Notes: generated by a model not told the origin, from the sequence alone. DNA of 64,000 nt from Frigoribacterium faeni (GCF_007988805.1 NZ_BJUV01000004.1:80500-144499), one strand, 5' to 3'; positions 8,226-16,230 are shown, counted from the stretch's first letter. Numbers and translations are program-made.

Positions 8226-9328
8226 TGTGGACTTTCGACATCTGTGACACCGTCACCGGTGAACGCTTGGACTCGCTCTACCCCAGCGCAGGATCGTTCT
8301 CACGAGTCCTCAACGGCATCGGAAGCGGCACCCACACATTCGTCACTCGTGAGATCGGTGTGACGGGTGACCGGGCTAGCTTCCAGCGGCAGAGGAAAGC
8401 GCTGACAGCGCCGTGGGCTCGAACGCTTGTCCAGTCATGGGACGCTGTTCCACGCTACGCAGGACTGATCACCCAGCGCACCATGAACGAGCAGGCCGGG
8501 ACCGTTGTCGTCCAGCACTCCGAGGTACGCGAGATCCTCAAACGTCGGTTCACTTTCGGCGAGAACGGCTACCAAGGTGAGGGCGGTGGCCGATTCACCA
8601 TCGGGAACAACACGCTGGAATCGCTCGTCTCTTGGCTCATCTGGCAAGGCATGCAGGGCATCAGAGGCAACTGGGGTCTCCCCGTCCGTGTCCCACCCCG
8701 CAATGTCGTAGGCCGCCACACTCGGACCTGGTGGGACTACAACTTTCCAGTCATCGAGACCGAGATGACGGAGCTGCAAAACGCCTACGGCGGACCCGAT
8801 ATCGACTTCCAGCAGCAATGGTCAGCAAGCAAGACACTCGAGTGGCAAGCCCGTGTCGGGGCTCTCACCGACGGCAAGACCCTTGAGTGGAATCTCACAG
8901 CTGACGAGCGTCCACGGGTGACCGACTTCGAGATCGTCCATGACGGGTCCAAGACAGCGAACATGGTCTACACGATCGGCGACGGTCAGGAACGCGACAT
9001 GCTCGTACGCAAAGCCCTTGCAGAGACCGCGCAGCCCGCACTTGAGCGCATCGAGCCTTATGGGCAGATGAAACGCCTCGACTGGTTGCAGGAGCATGCC
9101 GATGCTGACCTACAGACGTTCCGCGTGCCCACGGAGCAGATGAGTTTCAGCATCATGGCCGGCGACAAGCCGGGCGTGAACGACCTCGTTTTGGGGCAGA
9201 CCCTCCGGCTGTACACGAAGAACCACATCTGGATCGAAGACGGCTGGCACGACTACCGACTAATCGGGTACTCCGGCGACCTCACCGACAAGATCGCCCT
9301 CCAAGTTCAACTCAAGCAGGGGGTCTGA
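8225..9328 (+). CDS. Baseplate/minor tail protein, Gp37-like (Tal/hub family)
   Basis: A 367-residue protein with ATG overlapping the previous stop. The order Dit then this protein, its length and segments such as DAVPRYAGLITQRTMNEQAG and DRPTE-like acidic beta regions match the ReqiPepy6 Gp37-like minor tail proteins of actinophages that form the tail hub. Residues ~210-290 (LTADERPRVTDFEIVHDGSK; NMVYTIGDGQERDMLVRKAL) form the most conserved-looking part. No peptidase or lysozyme motif is visible, so cell-wall digestion on entry must come from another protein. Confidence 0.7.
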   Translation: MWTFDICDTVTGERLDSLYPSAGSFSRVLNGIGSGTHTFVTREIGVTGDRASFQRQRKALTAPWARTLVQSWDAVPRYAGLITQRTMNEQAGTVVVQHSEVREILKRRFTFGENGYQGEGGGRFTIGNNTLESLVSWLIWQGMQGIRGNWGLPVRVPPRNVVGRHTRTWWDYNFPVIETEMTELQNAYGGPDIDFQQQWSASKTLEWQARVGALTDGKTLEWNLTADERPRVTDFEIVHDGSKTANMVYTIGDGQERDMLVRKALAETAQPALERIEPYGQMKRLDWLQEHADADLQTFRVPTEQMSFSIMAGDKPGVNDLVLGQTLRLYTKNHIWIEDGWHDYRLIGYSGDLTDKIALQVQLKQGV

Positions 9329-10110
9329 TGGGACGCATCGACAACACGAACGCGTCGGAGATCCCTGACATTCTCCGTCGACTTCGACAGCTCGAGACCC
9401 GTTCACCGGGCGGAAACACATCCGTCACGGAAGGACGTCTACGCATCGCGGGTCAGGACTCGCTCCTACTCGAGGGCAGCGGCCGGGTTTCCGGCCAGCT
9501 GTACGTAGAAGGTCTCGAGGAGGTCTCCGGTCAGCTCCGCGTCACAGGCAGCTTGGTTCTATCGGGCAATGCGGACTTCACCGGCCCCATGTCGGTTTCG
9601 GGCAACCTCGACATCCGCGGCAACACAACCATCATCGGTCCACTTCGCGTTGAGGGCGAGACCACGGTCGTCGGCACGATGGTCATCGAGGGGGCGCTGA
9701 ACATCAAGGGCAAGACCACCGTCACCGGCGAGCTCATCGTTCAAGGTGACGTGACCTTTACCGGCGTCACGAAGCTGAACGGGCAGACGGATATCCGAGG
9801 CGATACGACCATCACCGGCGACGTCGAGATCAAGGGCCAGGGCGGTATCCGCGCCGGCGTTCTGCACTTCGGGCCGTCGTACAACGGCGGCAACGGCGGC
9901 CTCTACTCCGACCAGTCGATGTCTCTTACTGCCGCGGGGCTGATCGACCTCGTCACGATCGCGAATGTGAACGTCACGACAGGCGACGGATTCGTGATCC
10001 GAGCCGGCGGCATCCGGGTCCTCGCCATGCAGCAGGTAGCCGCCAACGCATCGGGCTACAGCCAAGTCCTCGTCCACAACGCCACGGGCGCGCTCGTCCG
10101 CGTCACCTAG
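9328..10110 (+). CDS. Beta-solenoid tail fibre/spike protein
   Basis: The 260-residue product starts at the stop of the hub gene. After a ~20-residue helix (EIPDILRRLRQLETRSPGGN) comes a regular run of short turns, residues ~30-175, with Gly at turns and alternating Val/Leu/Ile (VSGQLRVTGSLVLSGNADF; GNTTIIGPLRVEGETTVVG). Such periodicity predicts a right-handed beta-solenoid as in polymer-forming proteins and phage spikes. The C-terminus (DGFVIRAGGIRVLAMQQVAA) may trimerise. It likely forms a rigid shaft at the tail tip. Family not recognised beyond this. Confidence 0.68.
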   Translation: MGRIDNTNASEIPDILRRLRQLETRSPGGNTSVTEGRLRIAGQDSLLLEGSGRVSGQLYVEGLEEVSGQLRVTGSLVLSGNADFTGPMSVSGNLDIRGNTTIIGPLRVEGETTVVGTMVIEGALNIKGKTTVTGELIVQGDVTFTGVTKLNGQTDIRGDTTITGDVEIKGQGGIRAGVLHFGPSYNGGNGGLYSDQSMSLTAAGLIDLVTIANVNVTTGDGFVIRAGGIRVLAMQQVAANASGYSQVLVHNATGALVRVT

Positions 10111-10119
10111 GAGGCCCCC

Positions 10120-10539
10120 ATGGCAACCGTCACCGGCACGCTCTCCGACTTCGGGTACGCGTCCCTTGCGCCCTTACGCCCCGAGATTGCCTTCATCCCC
10201 TCGGGAGCTGGCGTCTTCGGGGGTCGCCTCATGGCCACACGCCCAGTCACAGTCACTCCTGGGACCAGCGGGTACTTCGAGGTCGACCTCGTACCCGCGG
10301 ACGACAGATGGTTCCAGATCCGGATCGCATGGCTGGACCCGGTGTCGGGAGCACCCGACAACGACTACGTCGAGCCGCGCCTCTACGTTCCAGAGCTCGG
10401 CGGACCTATCGGGCATCTCCTCAAGGCCCCGTCCACACCATCAACAGATGTTGCCTGGCAACCCACTGCACCCAAGCCCTGGCCAGTCGGCCTGGTGTGG
10501 GTCAACTCGATCACTGGCAGAGTCCAGAGGCAGGTGTAG
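10120..10539 (+). CDS. Minor tail protein
   Basis: A 139-residue beta-rich protein starting at ATG 10120 behind TAGGAGGCCCCC. It resembles an Ig-like or prealbumin-like fold (PVTVTPGTSGYFEVDLVPAD; RWFQIRIAWLDPVSGAPDND) and ends with VWVNSITGRVQRQV. Proteins of this size are common between fibre and receptor-binding genes of actinophages. It could be a fibre chaperone or baseplate part; no catalytic motif is visible. Confidence 0.65.
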   Translation: MATVTGTLSDFGYASLAPLRPEIAFIPSGAGVFGGRLMATRPVTVTPGTSGYFEVDLVPADDRWFQIRIAWLDPVSGAPDNDYVEPRLYVPELGGPIGHLLKAPSTPSTDVAWQPTAPKPWPVGLVWVNSITGRVQRQV

Positions 10540-10541
10540 AT

Positions 10542-12491
10542 ATGCCCATCGTCGACCTCGGTTCCATCCGCGGCCCCGAAGGCCCTCAAGGTGCTCGCGG
10601 CTTGCCCGGGCTGACCGCCGTTCCCACGGACCAGGGCCTCGCCGACTACATCCGCGCTGGCAAGGACTCGAAGACCGGGCAGGCGCTGGACCTCGCGCCG
10701 CTGCTCGACAAGCCCACCATCCTGTCGAACTCGCGCCGCGTCTACACGATCAACAACGGGCCCTGGGGTGCCGCCCTCGGCGCTGTCCGCGACGGTATCC
10801 GTGACGCCCGGATCTTGGTCGTCAGCGACAGCACGGGGCAGGGCGTCGGCGGGTCCAGCATGGACTCGTTCCCGCAGCGCACGTCGTGGCCCTCGTTCCT
10901 GGCGCAGCTCATGGACGACCTCGTCGTGCCGACTGCGCACGGGCTCGGCATCCCGAAGTCGAACAGCTCCGCGCAGCCGTACGACACCCGGTGGACGCTC
11001 GGCGCGGGGTGGGCCGCCGGCGCGACCTACGTCGGGTTCGGCGGCAAGCAGACGAACTACGTCGCCGCCCCCGGGTCGGGTGCGCTGGTCTACAACGACC
11101 CGCGCGTGTACGCGAACACGTACGACATCTACTACGCCGTGTCGAACAACGCCACGTACGGACAGCTCACCGCCGTCGCGACCGGCGGCGGTACGAACAC
11201 GGTGCAGACCGGGTCGCAGTCCGTCCGCGAGATCCGCAAGATGACCGTCGTCGCGGGGTCGGCGTCGGGGAACAACGTCGTGCAGATCACGAACTCCGGC
11301 TCGGCCGGCAACGTCACGATCGTCGGTATCGAGCCGCGGCTGTCGTCTCAGAAGAAGGTCATCGTCGGCAACGCGTCGGTGTCCGGGTCGACGACAAGCG
11401 ACTGGGTCGCGTATCACGACAACACCGTGACGAACGGGTGGAACGCGTTCTCGTACATGTCCGCCTACCAGCCGGACCTCGTCATCATCGACCTCGGCAT
11501 CAACGACGCGATCCCGTCCGCGCAGGCATCGGTCGAGACGTACACCGCGAACATCCGGCAGCTCATCACGGCAGCCGAGTCCGCGGGCGCATCGGTCGTC
11601 CTCAAGTCCATGATCCCGTCGGTCGCTGCTCGAGCGGCCCGGGAGGCGCAGTACGTCGCCGCCCTCGATTCGCTGCGGTACCCGTTCGTCGACCTGTTCA
11701 ACCGGTACGGGTCGTACGAGAAGACCTCGGCCGAGGGGTGGATGGCGGACGACGTCCACGGCAACGACCGCATCTACCAAGACGAGGGCCGGTACATGCT
11801 GCAGGCGCTCATCATGTCGCCCATGTCTCTGGCGGCGAAGAGCGTCACTATCCCCGCGCTGCCGGCGCTGCCGGTGGAGGGATGGTCGGAGCGGTGGCGG
11901 GCCGACCAGATCCCGCTCACCGTCGGGTCCGACGTCCGCGCGTTCATGAGCGTCGCACGCACCGCGCTCAAGCCCGAGTCGACCTGGACGCCGCCAACGC
12001 TCGCGATCGGCGACGGCGGCCGGAAGGTGGTCCGCTTCAACGGGACCACCGACGGACTGTCCCTTGCCGCGACGCGGACGCAGCCGCACACGGTTGTCGT
12101 GCTCGGACGCCTGCGGGCGATCAGCACGGCGGCCAACAACGGCATCGTCGGTGCGGGGCAGTCCGCGGGCTCCCGGTCGTCGCTGTTCGTCAGCACCGAC
12201 GGAAAGCTCGTCATCAACGCGGGCGTGTCCCTGACGAACCCGGCGGCGGTGCCGACGACGACCCAGGTCTTCATCGGCGTCTTCAACGGCAACAACTCCG
12301 TGGCCGGCCTCACCGGCGCGGACACGGCCGGTGCTGCCGGGTCCGAGGGTGCGACCGCGATGTACGTCGGTCGTCTCGGTAACACGGGCATGGCGCAGCT
12401 CGACGTGGAGGAGATCATCATCTACCCCCGCGGGCTGTCGTCCGCCGAGCGCACGTCCCTCACCGCTGCGCTGGCCGCCCTGGCCAAGTAG
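10542..12491 (+). CDS. Tail fibre with collagen-like start, SGNH hydrolase domain and C-terminal LamG-like domain
   Basis: From ATG 10542 the protein has 649 residues. Residues 11-23 are Gly-X-Y triplets (GPEGPQGARGLPG). Residues ~88-430 carry SGNH esterase motifs: SDSTGQG with the candidate nucleophile Ser97, IDLGINDA (GxND block) and DDVHGN (Asp/His block). Residues ~450-649 look like a concanavalin/LamG lectin fold (RVRF-type beta strands, LFVSTDGKLVINAG, LDVEEIIIYP). The likely role is receptor binding with de-esterification of surface glycans at the tail tip. The start is chosen because an upstream extension would overlap the preceding gene. Confidence 0.82.
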   Translation: MPIVDLGSIRGPEGPQGARGLPGLTAVPTDQGLADYIRAGKDSKTGQALDLAPLLDKPTILSNSRRVYTINNGPWGAALGAVRDGIRDARILVVSDSTGQGVGGSSMDSFPQRTSWPSFLAQLMDDLVVPTAHGLGIPKSNSSAQPYDTRWTLGAGWAAGATYVGFGGKQTNYVAAPGSGALVYNDPRVYANTYDIYYAVSNNATYGQLTAVATGGGTNTVQTGSQSVREIRKMTVVAGSASGNNVVQITNSGSAGNVTIVGIEPRLSSQKKVIVGNASVSGSTTSDWVAYHDNTVTNGWNAFSYMSAYQPDLVIIDLGINDAIPSAQASVETYTANIRQLITAAESAGASVVLKSMIPSVAARAAREAQYVAALDSLRYPFVDLFNRYGSYEKTSAEGWMADDVHGNDRIYQDEGRYMLQALIMSPMSLAAKSVTIPALPALPVEGWSERWRADQIPLTVGSDVRAFMSVARTALKPESTWTPPTLAIGDGGRKVVRFNGTTDGLSLAATRTQPHTVVVLGRLRAISTAANNGIVGAGQSAGSRSSLFVSTDGKLVINAGVSLTNPAAVPTTTQVFIGVFNGNNSVAGLTGADTAGAAGSEGATAMYVGRLGNTGMAQLDVEEIIIYPRGLSSAERTSLTAALAALAK

Positions 12492-12501
12492 CACCCCGCC
12501 A

Positions 12502-12531
12502 GAAGGGCCCCACCGGTTGGTGGGGCCCTTC
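12502..12531 (+). terminator. Strong intrinsic terminator after the fibre gene
   Basis: GAAGGGCCCCACC (12502-12514) and GGTGGGGCCCTTC (12519-12531) pair perfectly over 13 bp around GGTT. It separates structural genes from the lysis cassette. Confidence 0.8.
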
Positions 12532-12551
12532 GTCGTTCCCGAAGGAGCACC

Positions 12552-13298
12552 ATGAGCGACGCACCCGATCTCGTTCTCATCCCGAACACCGCCGACGTCA
12601 TCACCAACGGCCCGCAGTACATCGCCCGGTCGCTGCTCGCGCCGTTCCAGGCCGCCGCAGCAGAGTTCCGTGCTGAGGCCGGCCGCCCGGTCTACGTCGC
12701 CGAGGCATACCGGTCGGACACCGAGCAGCGCCGCATCTTCCTTGAGCGCTACTACCGCGTCGACTACCCGACCAGCGTCCTGTACGAGGGCAGCTACTGG
12801 GTCAAGCGCACAGGAGTCGCGACGGCCGCCGTGCCGGGCAGCATCTACGCCCGCCACCGTCTGGGCGAGGCCCTCGACCTGTGGTCGGGCATCGACACGT
12901 CGTTCCTGTCGCCCAACCACCTCATCTGGGTGCGCGTTGCAAAAAAGCACGGCTGGGACAACACCGGTCGCGGCTTCGGCGAACCCTGGCACCAGCAAGG
13001 CACACCGGTCACATCACCCGCACCAGCCCCCATCCCAGAGTCCCAGGAGGACGACGACATGACCGAAGACGACCGCAAGATCCTCAAGCAGGCTGCCGCA
13101 GATGCGAAGGCTGCACGCGACCACGCGGACACGGCCAAGCAGGCCGTCGCCCGCCTCGAGGCCGCAACGATCGGGACCGGTAAGTACACGATCGTGAACA
13201 ACCTCGAGACGATCAAGAAGTCGCAGGCTCGGGTCGAAGTTCTTGCTAACACCATCAGCAACGGTGTCGGCAAACGCATTGCCAAGCTCAAAGCCTGA
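12552..13298 (+). CDS. Endolysin, peptidase M15 (D-Ala-D-Ala carboxypeptidase-like)
   Basis: A 248-residue protein with ATG behind GAAGGAG. Residues 50-150 carry the M15 zinc site: His102 and Asp109 in RHRLGEALDL and His147 in FGEPWHQQG, after the EAYRSDTEQ segment. The enzyme should cut peptidoglycan stem peptides. After a Pro linker (PAPAPIPESQ) residues 170-248 form an Ala/Lys-rich helix, perhaps a coiled coil for oligomerisation, instead of a recognised LysM or other wall-binding domain. There is no signal peptide, so release needs the membrane proteins encoded just downstream. Confidence 0.85.
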   Translation: MSDAPDLVLIPNTADVITNGPQYIARSLLAPFQAAAAEFRAEAGRPVYVAEAYRSDTEQRRIFLERYYRVDYPTSVLYEGSYWVKRTGVATAAVPGSIYARHRLGEALDLWSGIDTSFLSPNHLIWVRVAKKHGWDNTGRGFGEPWHQQGTPVTSPAPAPIPESQEDDDMTEDDRKILKQAAADAKAARDHADTAKQAVARLEAATIGTGKYTIVNNLETIKKSQARVEVLANTISNGVGKRIAKLKA

Positions 13299-13326
13299 CC
13301 TTTCCACCTAACCCTGGGGAGGGCAA

Positions 13327-13650
13327 ATGGATCTGTTGACCTTTCTCAGCGACTACTCCGAAGTCGGCTTCGGTTCGATTGTTGTCGCCGTGGTGGTACT
13401 CATCATCACGGGCAGGCTCGTGCCGATCACAACTCATAGGCGCGAACTGGAACGTGAACGTGCCCGCGGCGACGAGTGGAAAGAAGCACACGGCACCTCA
13501 GAGCAAGGCCGGAAAGCGGCGCTCGAGCAGAACGGTGCACTTCTCGCGGGCGTCAGGATTGCGGACAAGTTTTACCGCGACTTCCTGCCACCCGTACCCG
13601 ACGAACACACGATCCCGCACATGACGGGAGGTTCAGATGTGGCCGTTTAG
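13327..13650 (+). CDS. Small membrane protein, holin-like
   Basis: A 107-residue protein from ATG 13327 behind GGGGAGGG. One transmembrane helix at residues ~15-35 (GFGSIVVAVVVLIITGRLVP) is followed by a charged helix (RRELERERARGDEWKEAHGT). Position right after the endolysin favours a role in lysis or as an anchored holin partner. It overlaps the next gene by 14 bases. Confidence 0.7.
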   Translation: MDLLTFLSDYSEVGFGSIVVAVVVLIITGRLVPITTHRRELERERARGDEWKEAHGTSEQGRKAALEQNGALLAGVRIADKFYRDFLPPVPDEHTIPHMTGGSDVAV

Positions 13651-13837
13651 ACGCAAGGCACCACCCCGCACTGACGTGTTCGAGGCGCAAGAAGCGAAGC
13701 GCGCCGCGACCACAGACCTCGAGAAGGTCGAGTCGCAGACGGAGGAAGTGCGCCAGATCGTGAACTCTCTTGAACGCCGCCGCATCAAGAACAACTTCGG
13801 TGACGCACTCGTCATCGCCATGGAGGCACGCAAGTGA
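13637..13837 (+). CDS. Small charged phage protein of the lysis cassette
   Basis: A 66-residue soluble protein (MWPFRRKAPPRTDVFEAQEA) that is nearly all charged helix and overlaps both neighbours, 14 bases at its start and four (GTGA) at its end. The tight overlaps show coupled translation within the lysis block. Similar short helical proteins accompany holin-like genes in actinophages; function unknown. Confidence 0.68.
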   Translation: MWPFRRKAPPRTDVFEAQEAKRAATTDLEKVESQTEEVRQIVNSLERRRIKNNFGDALVIAMEARK

Positions 13838-14196
13838 GACCAATCAGCAACGGCATCGCTTGGCTCGACGTCATCCCAAACGCGATCGCTGGTGCGGCCT
13901 GTGTCGCAGCCATCCTCTTCGTAATCATCTACGCCTCCTTCTCCAACTGGCGCAAGACCAGTCCAGGCCGGTCCCTCATGTACGCGGTGCTCGCCCTGGC
14001 CGCTGTTCTCGCCATGAACACACTCCACCTCGCCTTCGCCCCGTATCCCGGCGTCGAGTTCGTCCGAATCGCCGTCTACTCAGGCCTCCTCATAGCGATT
14101 GTTCGCCTCGTCATCGCGCTCGTCGCCATCCTTCGGGACACCGAGGACGTCGACCTCAACTCGTTCATCCACCACGAGCACAAGGAGCCCCAGTGA
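13834..14196 (+). CDS. Three-helix membrane protein, putative holin
   Basis: The GTG start at 13834 overlaps the previous stop. The 120-residue protein has three hydrophobic helices at about 12-36 (VIPNAIAGAACVAAILFVII), 48-66 and 78-98, and a charged His/Glu-rich C-terminus (NSFIHHEHKEPQ). Size, topology and place fit a holin that would open the membrane for the endolysin, but membrane proteins of this sort may also act as lysis regulators. Confidence 0.68.
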   Translation: MRPISNGIAWLDVIPNAIAGAACVAAILFVIIYASFSNWRKTSPGRSLMYAVLALAAVLAMNTLHLAFAPYPGVEFVRIAVYSGLLIAIVRLVIALVAILRDTEDVDLNSFIHHEHKEPQ

Positions 14197-14333
14197 CCCA
14201 CATTGACACCAGCAACATCCAGGAGATTTGGTTCAAAACGCAGCGCGTGCAGCACGCCCTCGATTCCGAGGTCGAAGCGCTCGCGGTAGGCAATTCGGTC
14301 GAAACGACTGGTTCGAAGGACGGCGTCGCGTGA
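14193..14333 (+). CDS. Short protein related to the N-terminus of the gene at 14,896
   Basis: GTG at 14193 overlaps the stop of the previous gene and gives 46 residues. Its first 16 residues (MTHIDTSNIQEIWFKTQR, allowing GTG as Met) match the start of the downstream membrane protein (MTHVDTIRVQEIWFKTQR). It lacks the membrane helices of that paralogue. It could be a truncated copy or a soluble partner. Confidence 0.6.
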   Translation: MTHIDTSNIQEIWFKTQRVQHALDSEVEALAVGNSVETTGSKDGVA

Positions 14334-14347
14334 CGCCCGTGCAGCGA

Positions 14348-14665
14348 CTACTGATTGCTGGAGTCAGTCTGGTCGTCTTCGGCGTTCTCAGCGGCCATGT
14401 TCGCGAAGATTTCAGCAACGTTGGGCGTCATCGACGGAATGAAGACCCCTCCAGTCTCCGCGCCGACGTGGGCGGAGAATTGCGTTGCCGCGTTGACGAG
14501 AACCATCTGACGGATGTCACGACCATCTTGGTCCGTCCCCTCAATGACAAGGATCTGCGTGATGTTCTTGCGCGCGAGATAGGCAATTACCGTCGTGAGC
14601 TGCACGATGGTCCTGGCGTTCGAGCGAATTTTTTCGCCGTTGATAAGAATCCAGCTGTCGTTCAT
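14348..14665 (-). CDS. Reverse-strand phage cargo (moron-like) protein, unknown function
   Basis: This 105-residue protein faces against the late operon. Its ATG has a GGGAGAAG site upstream on the minus strand. The sequence (MNDSWILINGEKIRSNARTI; ITQILVIEGTDQDGRDIRQM) looks like a folded alpha/beta protein and ends in an acidic tail (NAEDDQTDSSNQ). Local GC is clearly lower than in the structural genes. The orientation, composition and place between two related small genes suggest an acquired gene expressed from the lysogen. I do not recognise a family. Confidence 0.68.
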   Translation of the reverse strand: MNDSWILINGEKIRSNARTIVQLTTVIAYLARKNITQILVIEGTDQDGRDIRQMVLVNAATQFSAHVGAETGGVFIPSMTPNVAEIFANMAAENAEDDQTDSSNQ

Positions 14666-14755
14666 AAGACTTCTCCCTCAGTTGTGGCTCCGGTGCTCGT
14701 TACACAGGATGCCGATGACGCAACTGTAGGGGCCGTCGTCGACAGGGCAGGGGAA

Positions 14756-14899
14756 ATGTCTTCCCTTGGTACCGGTGACAGAGGCCTTGACGACAAGACC
14801 CAGGAACTGCTGAACAAGCAGGCCGAGATCCTCGCGATGTCCTACCCGCACGCTGCCGTTCAGGACATCCGACGCGACATGAAGGAGAGCAACTCATGA
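14756..14899 (+). CDS. Small helical phage protein
   Basis: From ATG 14756 (preceded by CAGGGGAA, unusually close) the frame gives 47 residues (MSSLGTGDRGLDDKTQELLN) rich in Gln/Glu/Lys and ends with ATGA overlapping the next start. The frame is open further upstream but that part is antisense to the reverse gene. It resembles the short charged proteins before holin-type genes. Start uncertain. Confidence 0.5.
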   Translation: MSSLGTGDRGLDDKTQELLNKQAEILAMSYPHAAVQDIRRDMKESNS

Positions 14900-15204
14900 C
14901 ACACGTTGACACCATCCGCGTACAGGAAATCTGGTTCAAGACACAGCGGGCCCTGCGGACAGGCGCACAGGTCCTCGTCTCGGGTGCGCTTCTGCTCGCC
15001 GGCGTATCCGCCGTGGCTCCCGCTGTTCTCGAAGCCGTGCAGGATGTGCTGCCAGGACCGGCCGTCGTCTGGTTGACCGGCTCTATTGCGACACTTGCCG
15101 CCGTCAGTACGGCCCTGGCCCGTGTCATGGCTATCCCTGCCGTCAACCAGTGGCTGACAAAGGTCGGCCTGGGGTCAGTGCCCCGCTCCAGCGTCGAAAG
15201 CTGA
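14896..15204 (+). CDS. Small membrane protein, second holin-like candidate
   Basis: A 102-residue protein, ATG overlapping the previous stop. After the shared N-terminal motif EIWFKTQR it has two hydrophobic helices, about residues 24-45 (AQVLVSGALLLAGVSAVAPA) and 55-80 (PAVVWLTGSIATLAAVSTAL), and a short polar tail. Two-helix proteins of this size after the endolysin are typical holins. It is the last gene of the late operon, directly before the terminator at 15,219. Confidence 0.68.
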   Translation: MTHVDTIRVQEIWFKTQRALRTGAQVLVSGALLLAGVSAVAPAVLEAVQDVLPGPAVVWLTGSIATLAAVSTALARVMAIPAVNQWLTKVGLGSVPRSSVES

Positions 15205-15218
15205 CAAGAAACAGCATC

Positions 15219-15253
15219 GCCCCCGCACTACCTTCTACGGGTAGTGCGGGGGC
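15219..15253. terminator. Terminator closing the prophage late operon
   Basis: GCCCCCGCACTACC (15219-15232) and GGTAGTGCGGGGGC (15240-15253) form a perfect 14-bp stem with a 7-base loop. It stands between the rightward late operon and a leftward gene that ends at 15,267, so it may serve both directions. Confidence 0.85.
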
Positions 15254-15266
15254 TTACTCCTTTGGG

Positions 15267-15854
15267 CTAGCTAGCTTTCGACCATTCTCCACAACCACGT
15301 GTCTCAAAAATGTCACCATCTACCAAGGTGACAGTTGCAGGGCCATTGACAATGTTGTTGTCAATGATGTCGGCATCTGCACCAGTGCTTGTCTTCCAGA
15401 CGTAGTAGCAGTCGGAGCTGTCCGCAAGAGAGTAGACGCCCGCAGCAACGTTGGTGCCGACGAGATGGATGCCATCTGAAAACTTGCTGTCCGCTACTAC
15501 CTGCTCAGCAGCATCCAATGCGGCGTCGCGTGCGTCAAGTTCAGCTTCCTTCTCCTTGGCAGCAATCTCTTGCGCCTTAACAGCTTCGGCAGCCTCTTCC
15601 AGTTCACGGATCTGTTTGCTTTGGTCGGTAATTTTGGCGCTAGTTGAGTCAGCAGTGCGCCCCATACGCTCTTGAAGAGCGACGTATTCGCTTGTCTCTG
15701 TTGCCGCAGGGACGACAGCAAATGCCCCACCTGCGCCAGCTAACACCCCAACAACGAGGCTTCCACCCACAAGAAATACGCTTGATTTGCGGTTGCCATG
15801 TTGAAGCCAACGCGGACGGCTACGTCCTGGCTTCTCTTCACCCTGATCCTTCAT
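15267..15854 (-). CDS. Membrane-anchored surface protein with coiled coil and C-terminal beta domain
   Basis: A 195-residue protein on the strand opposite the late genes, with lower GC. The N-terminus is basic, then one membrane helix at ~25-48 (SSVFLVGGSLVVGVLAGAGG). Residues ~55-120 are a Glu/Lys/Ala coiled coil. The C-terminal ~65 residues hold a domain seen at the end of many actinobacterial envelope proteins: VGTNVAAGVYSL, CYYVWK, IIDNNIVNGPATVTL and a final CGEW; the two Cys may form a disulphide. Expression from the lysogen and outside display would suit superinfection exclusion or lysogenic conversion, but this is inference. Confidence 0.72.
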   Translation of the reverse strand: MKDQGEEKPGRSRPRWLQHGNRKSSVFLVGGSLVVGVLAGAGGAFAVVPAATETSEYVALQERMGRTADSTSAKITDQSKQIRELEEAAEAVKAQEIAAKEKEAELDARDAALDAAEQVVADSKFSDGIHLVGTNVAAGVYSLADSSDCYYVWKTSTGADADIIDNNIVNGPATVTLVDGDIFETRGCGEWSKAS

Positions 15855-15901
15855 AGGTGGATCTTAGGGAACGGGGTGTCTTCTCCGGTAGTGAACGATG
15901 G

Positions 15902-16216
15902 CTATCCGTGTCGTCGTGCGAACCACTCAAGGCATGCCAGCGGTCCGATACGTGTAGCGAACCGTTGGTCACCGTCGTACACAACCCACCCGTCGTGCGC
16001 GTCGTAGGAGACGCCGTAACCACGTGGGAAACCTGGCCGGTCGCAGCGGATCTCGTAACCGCGCGGGTTCGTGTACATCGCCATCGCCTGCAACGTGTAG
16101 ACGCCCACCCGGTACCGCTCGGTCAGGTTGTGGCCGTCCGCTTCGAGTCGTGCTTGCCGGGAACGTTTGTCGGGTTGAACTGCCACGACACGAAGGGTAA
16201 GGCCGCCCTCTGACAT
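15902..16216 (-). CDS. Small prophage right-arm protein, unknown
   Basis: A 104-residue protein on the minus strand, diverging from the Lsr2-like gene with only 14 bp between the start codons. The sequence is plausible for a compact beta protein (LEADGHNLTERYRVGVYTLQ; YEIRCDRPGFPRGYGVSYDA) that ends in a helix (GPLACLEWFARRHG). No family recognised. Its closeness to the Lsr2-like gene suggests a shared control region. Confidence 0.58.
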   Translation of the reverse strand: MSEGGLTLRVVAVQPDKRSRQARLEADGHNLTERYRVGVYTLQAMAMYTNPRGYEIRCDRPGFPRGYGVSYDAHDGWVVYDGDQRFATRIGPLACLEWFARRHG

Positions 16217-16230
16217 GAGAGCCTGGACGC

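Noticed and set aside
14228..14899. One continuous plus-strand protein of over 200 residues
   Set aside because: The first part repeats the 14,193 gene out of frame and the middle is antisense to the convincing reverse gene; only the last 47 codons look real.
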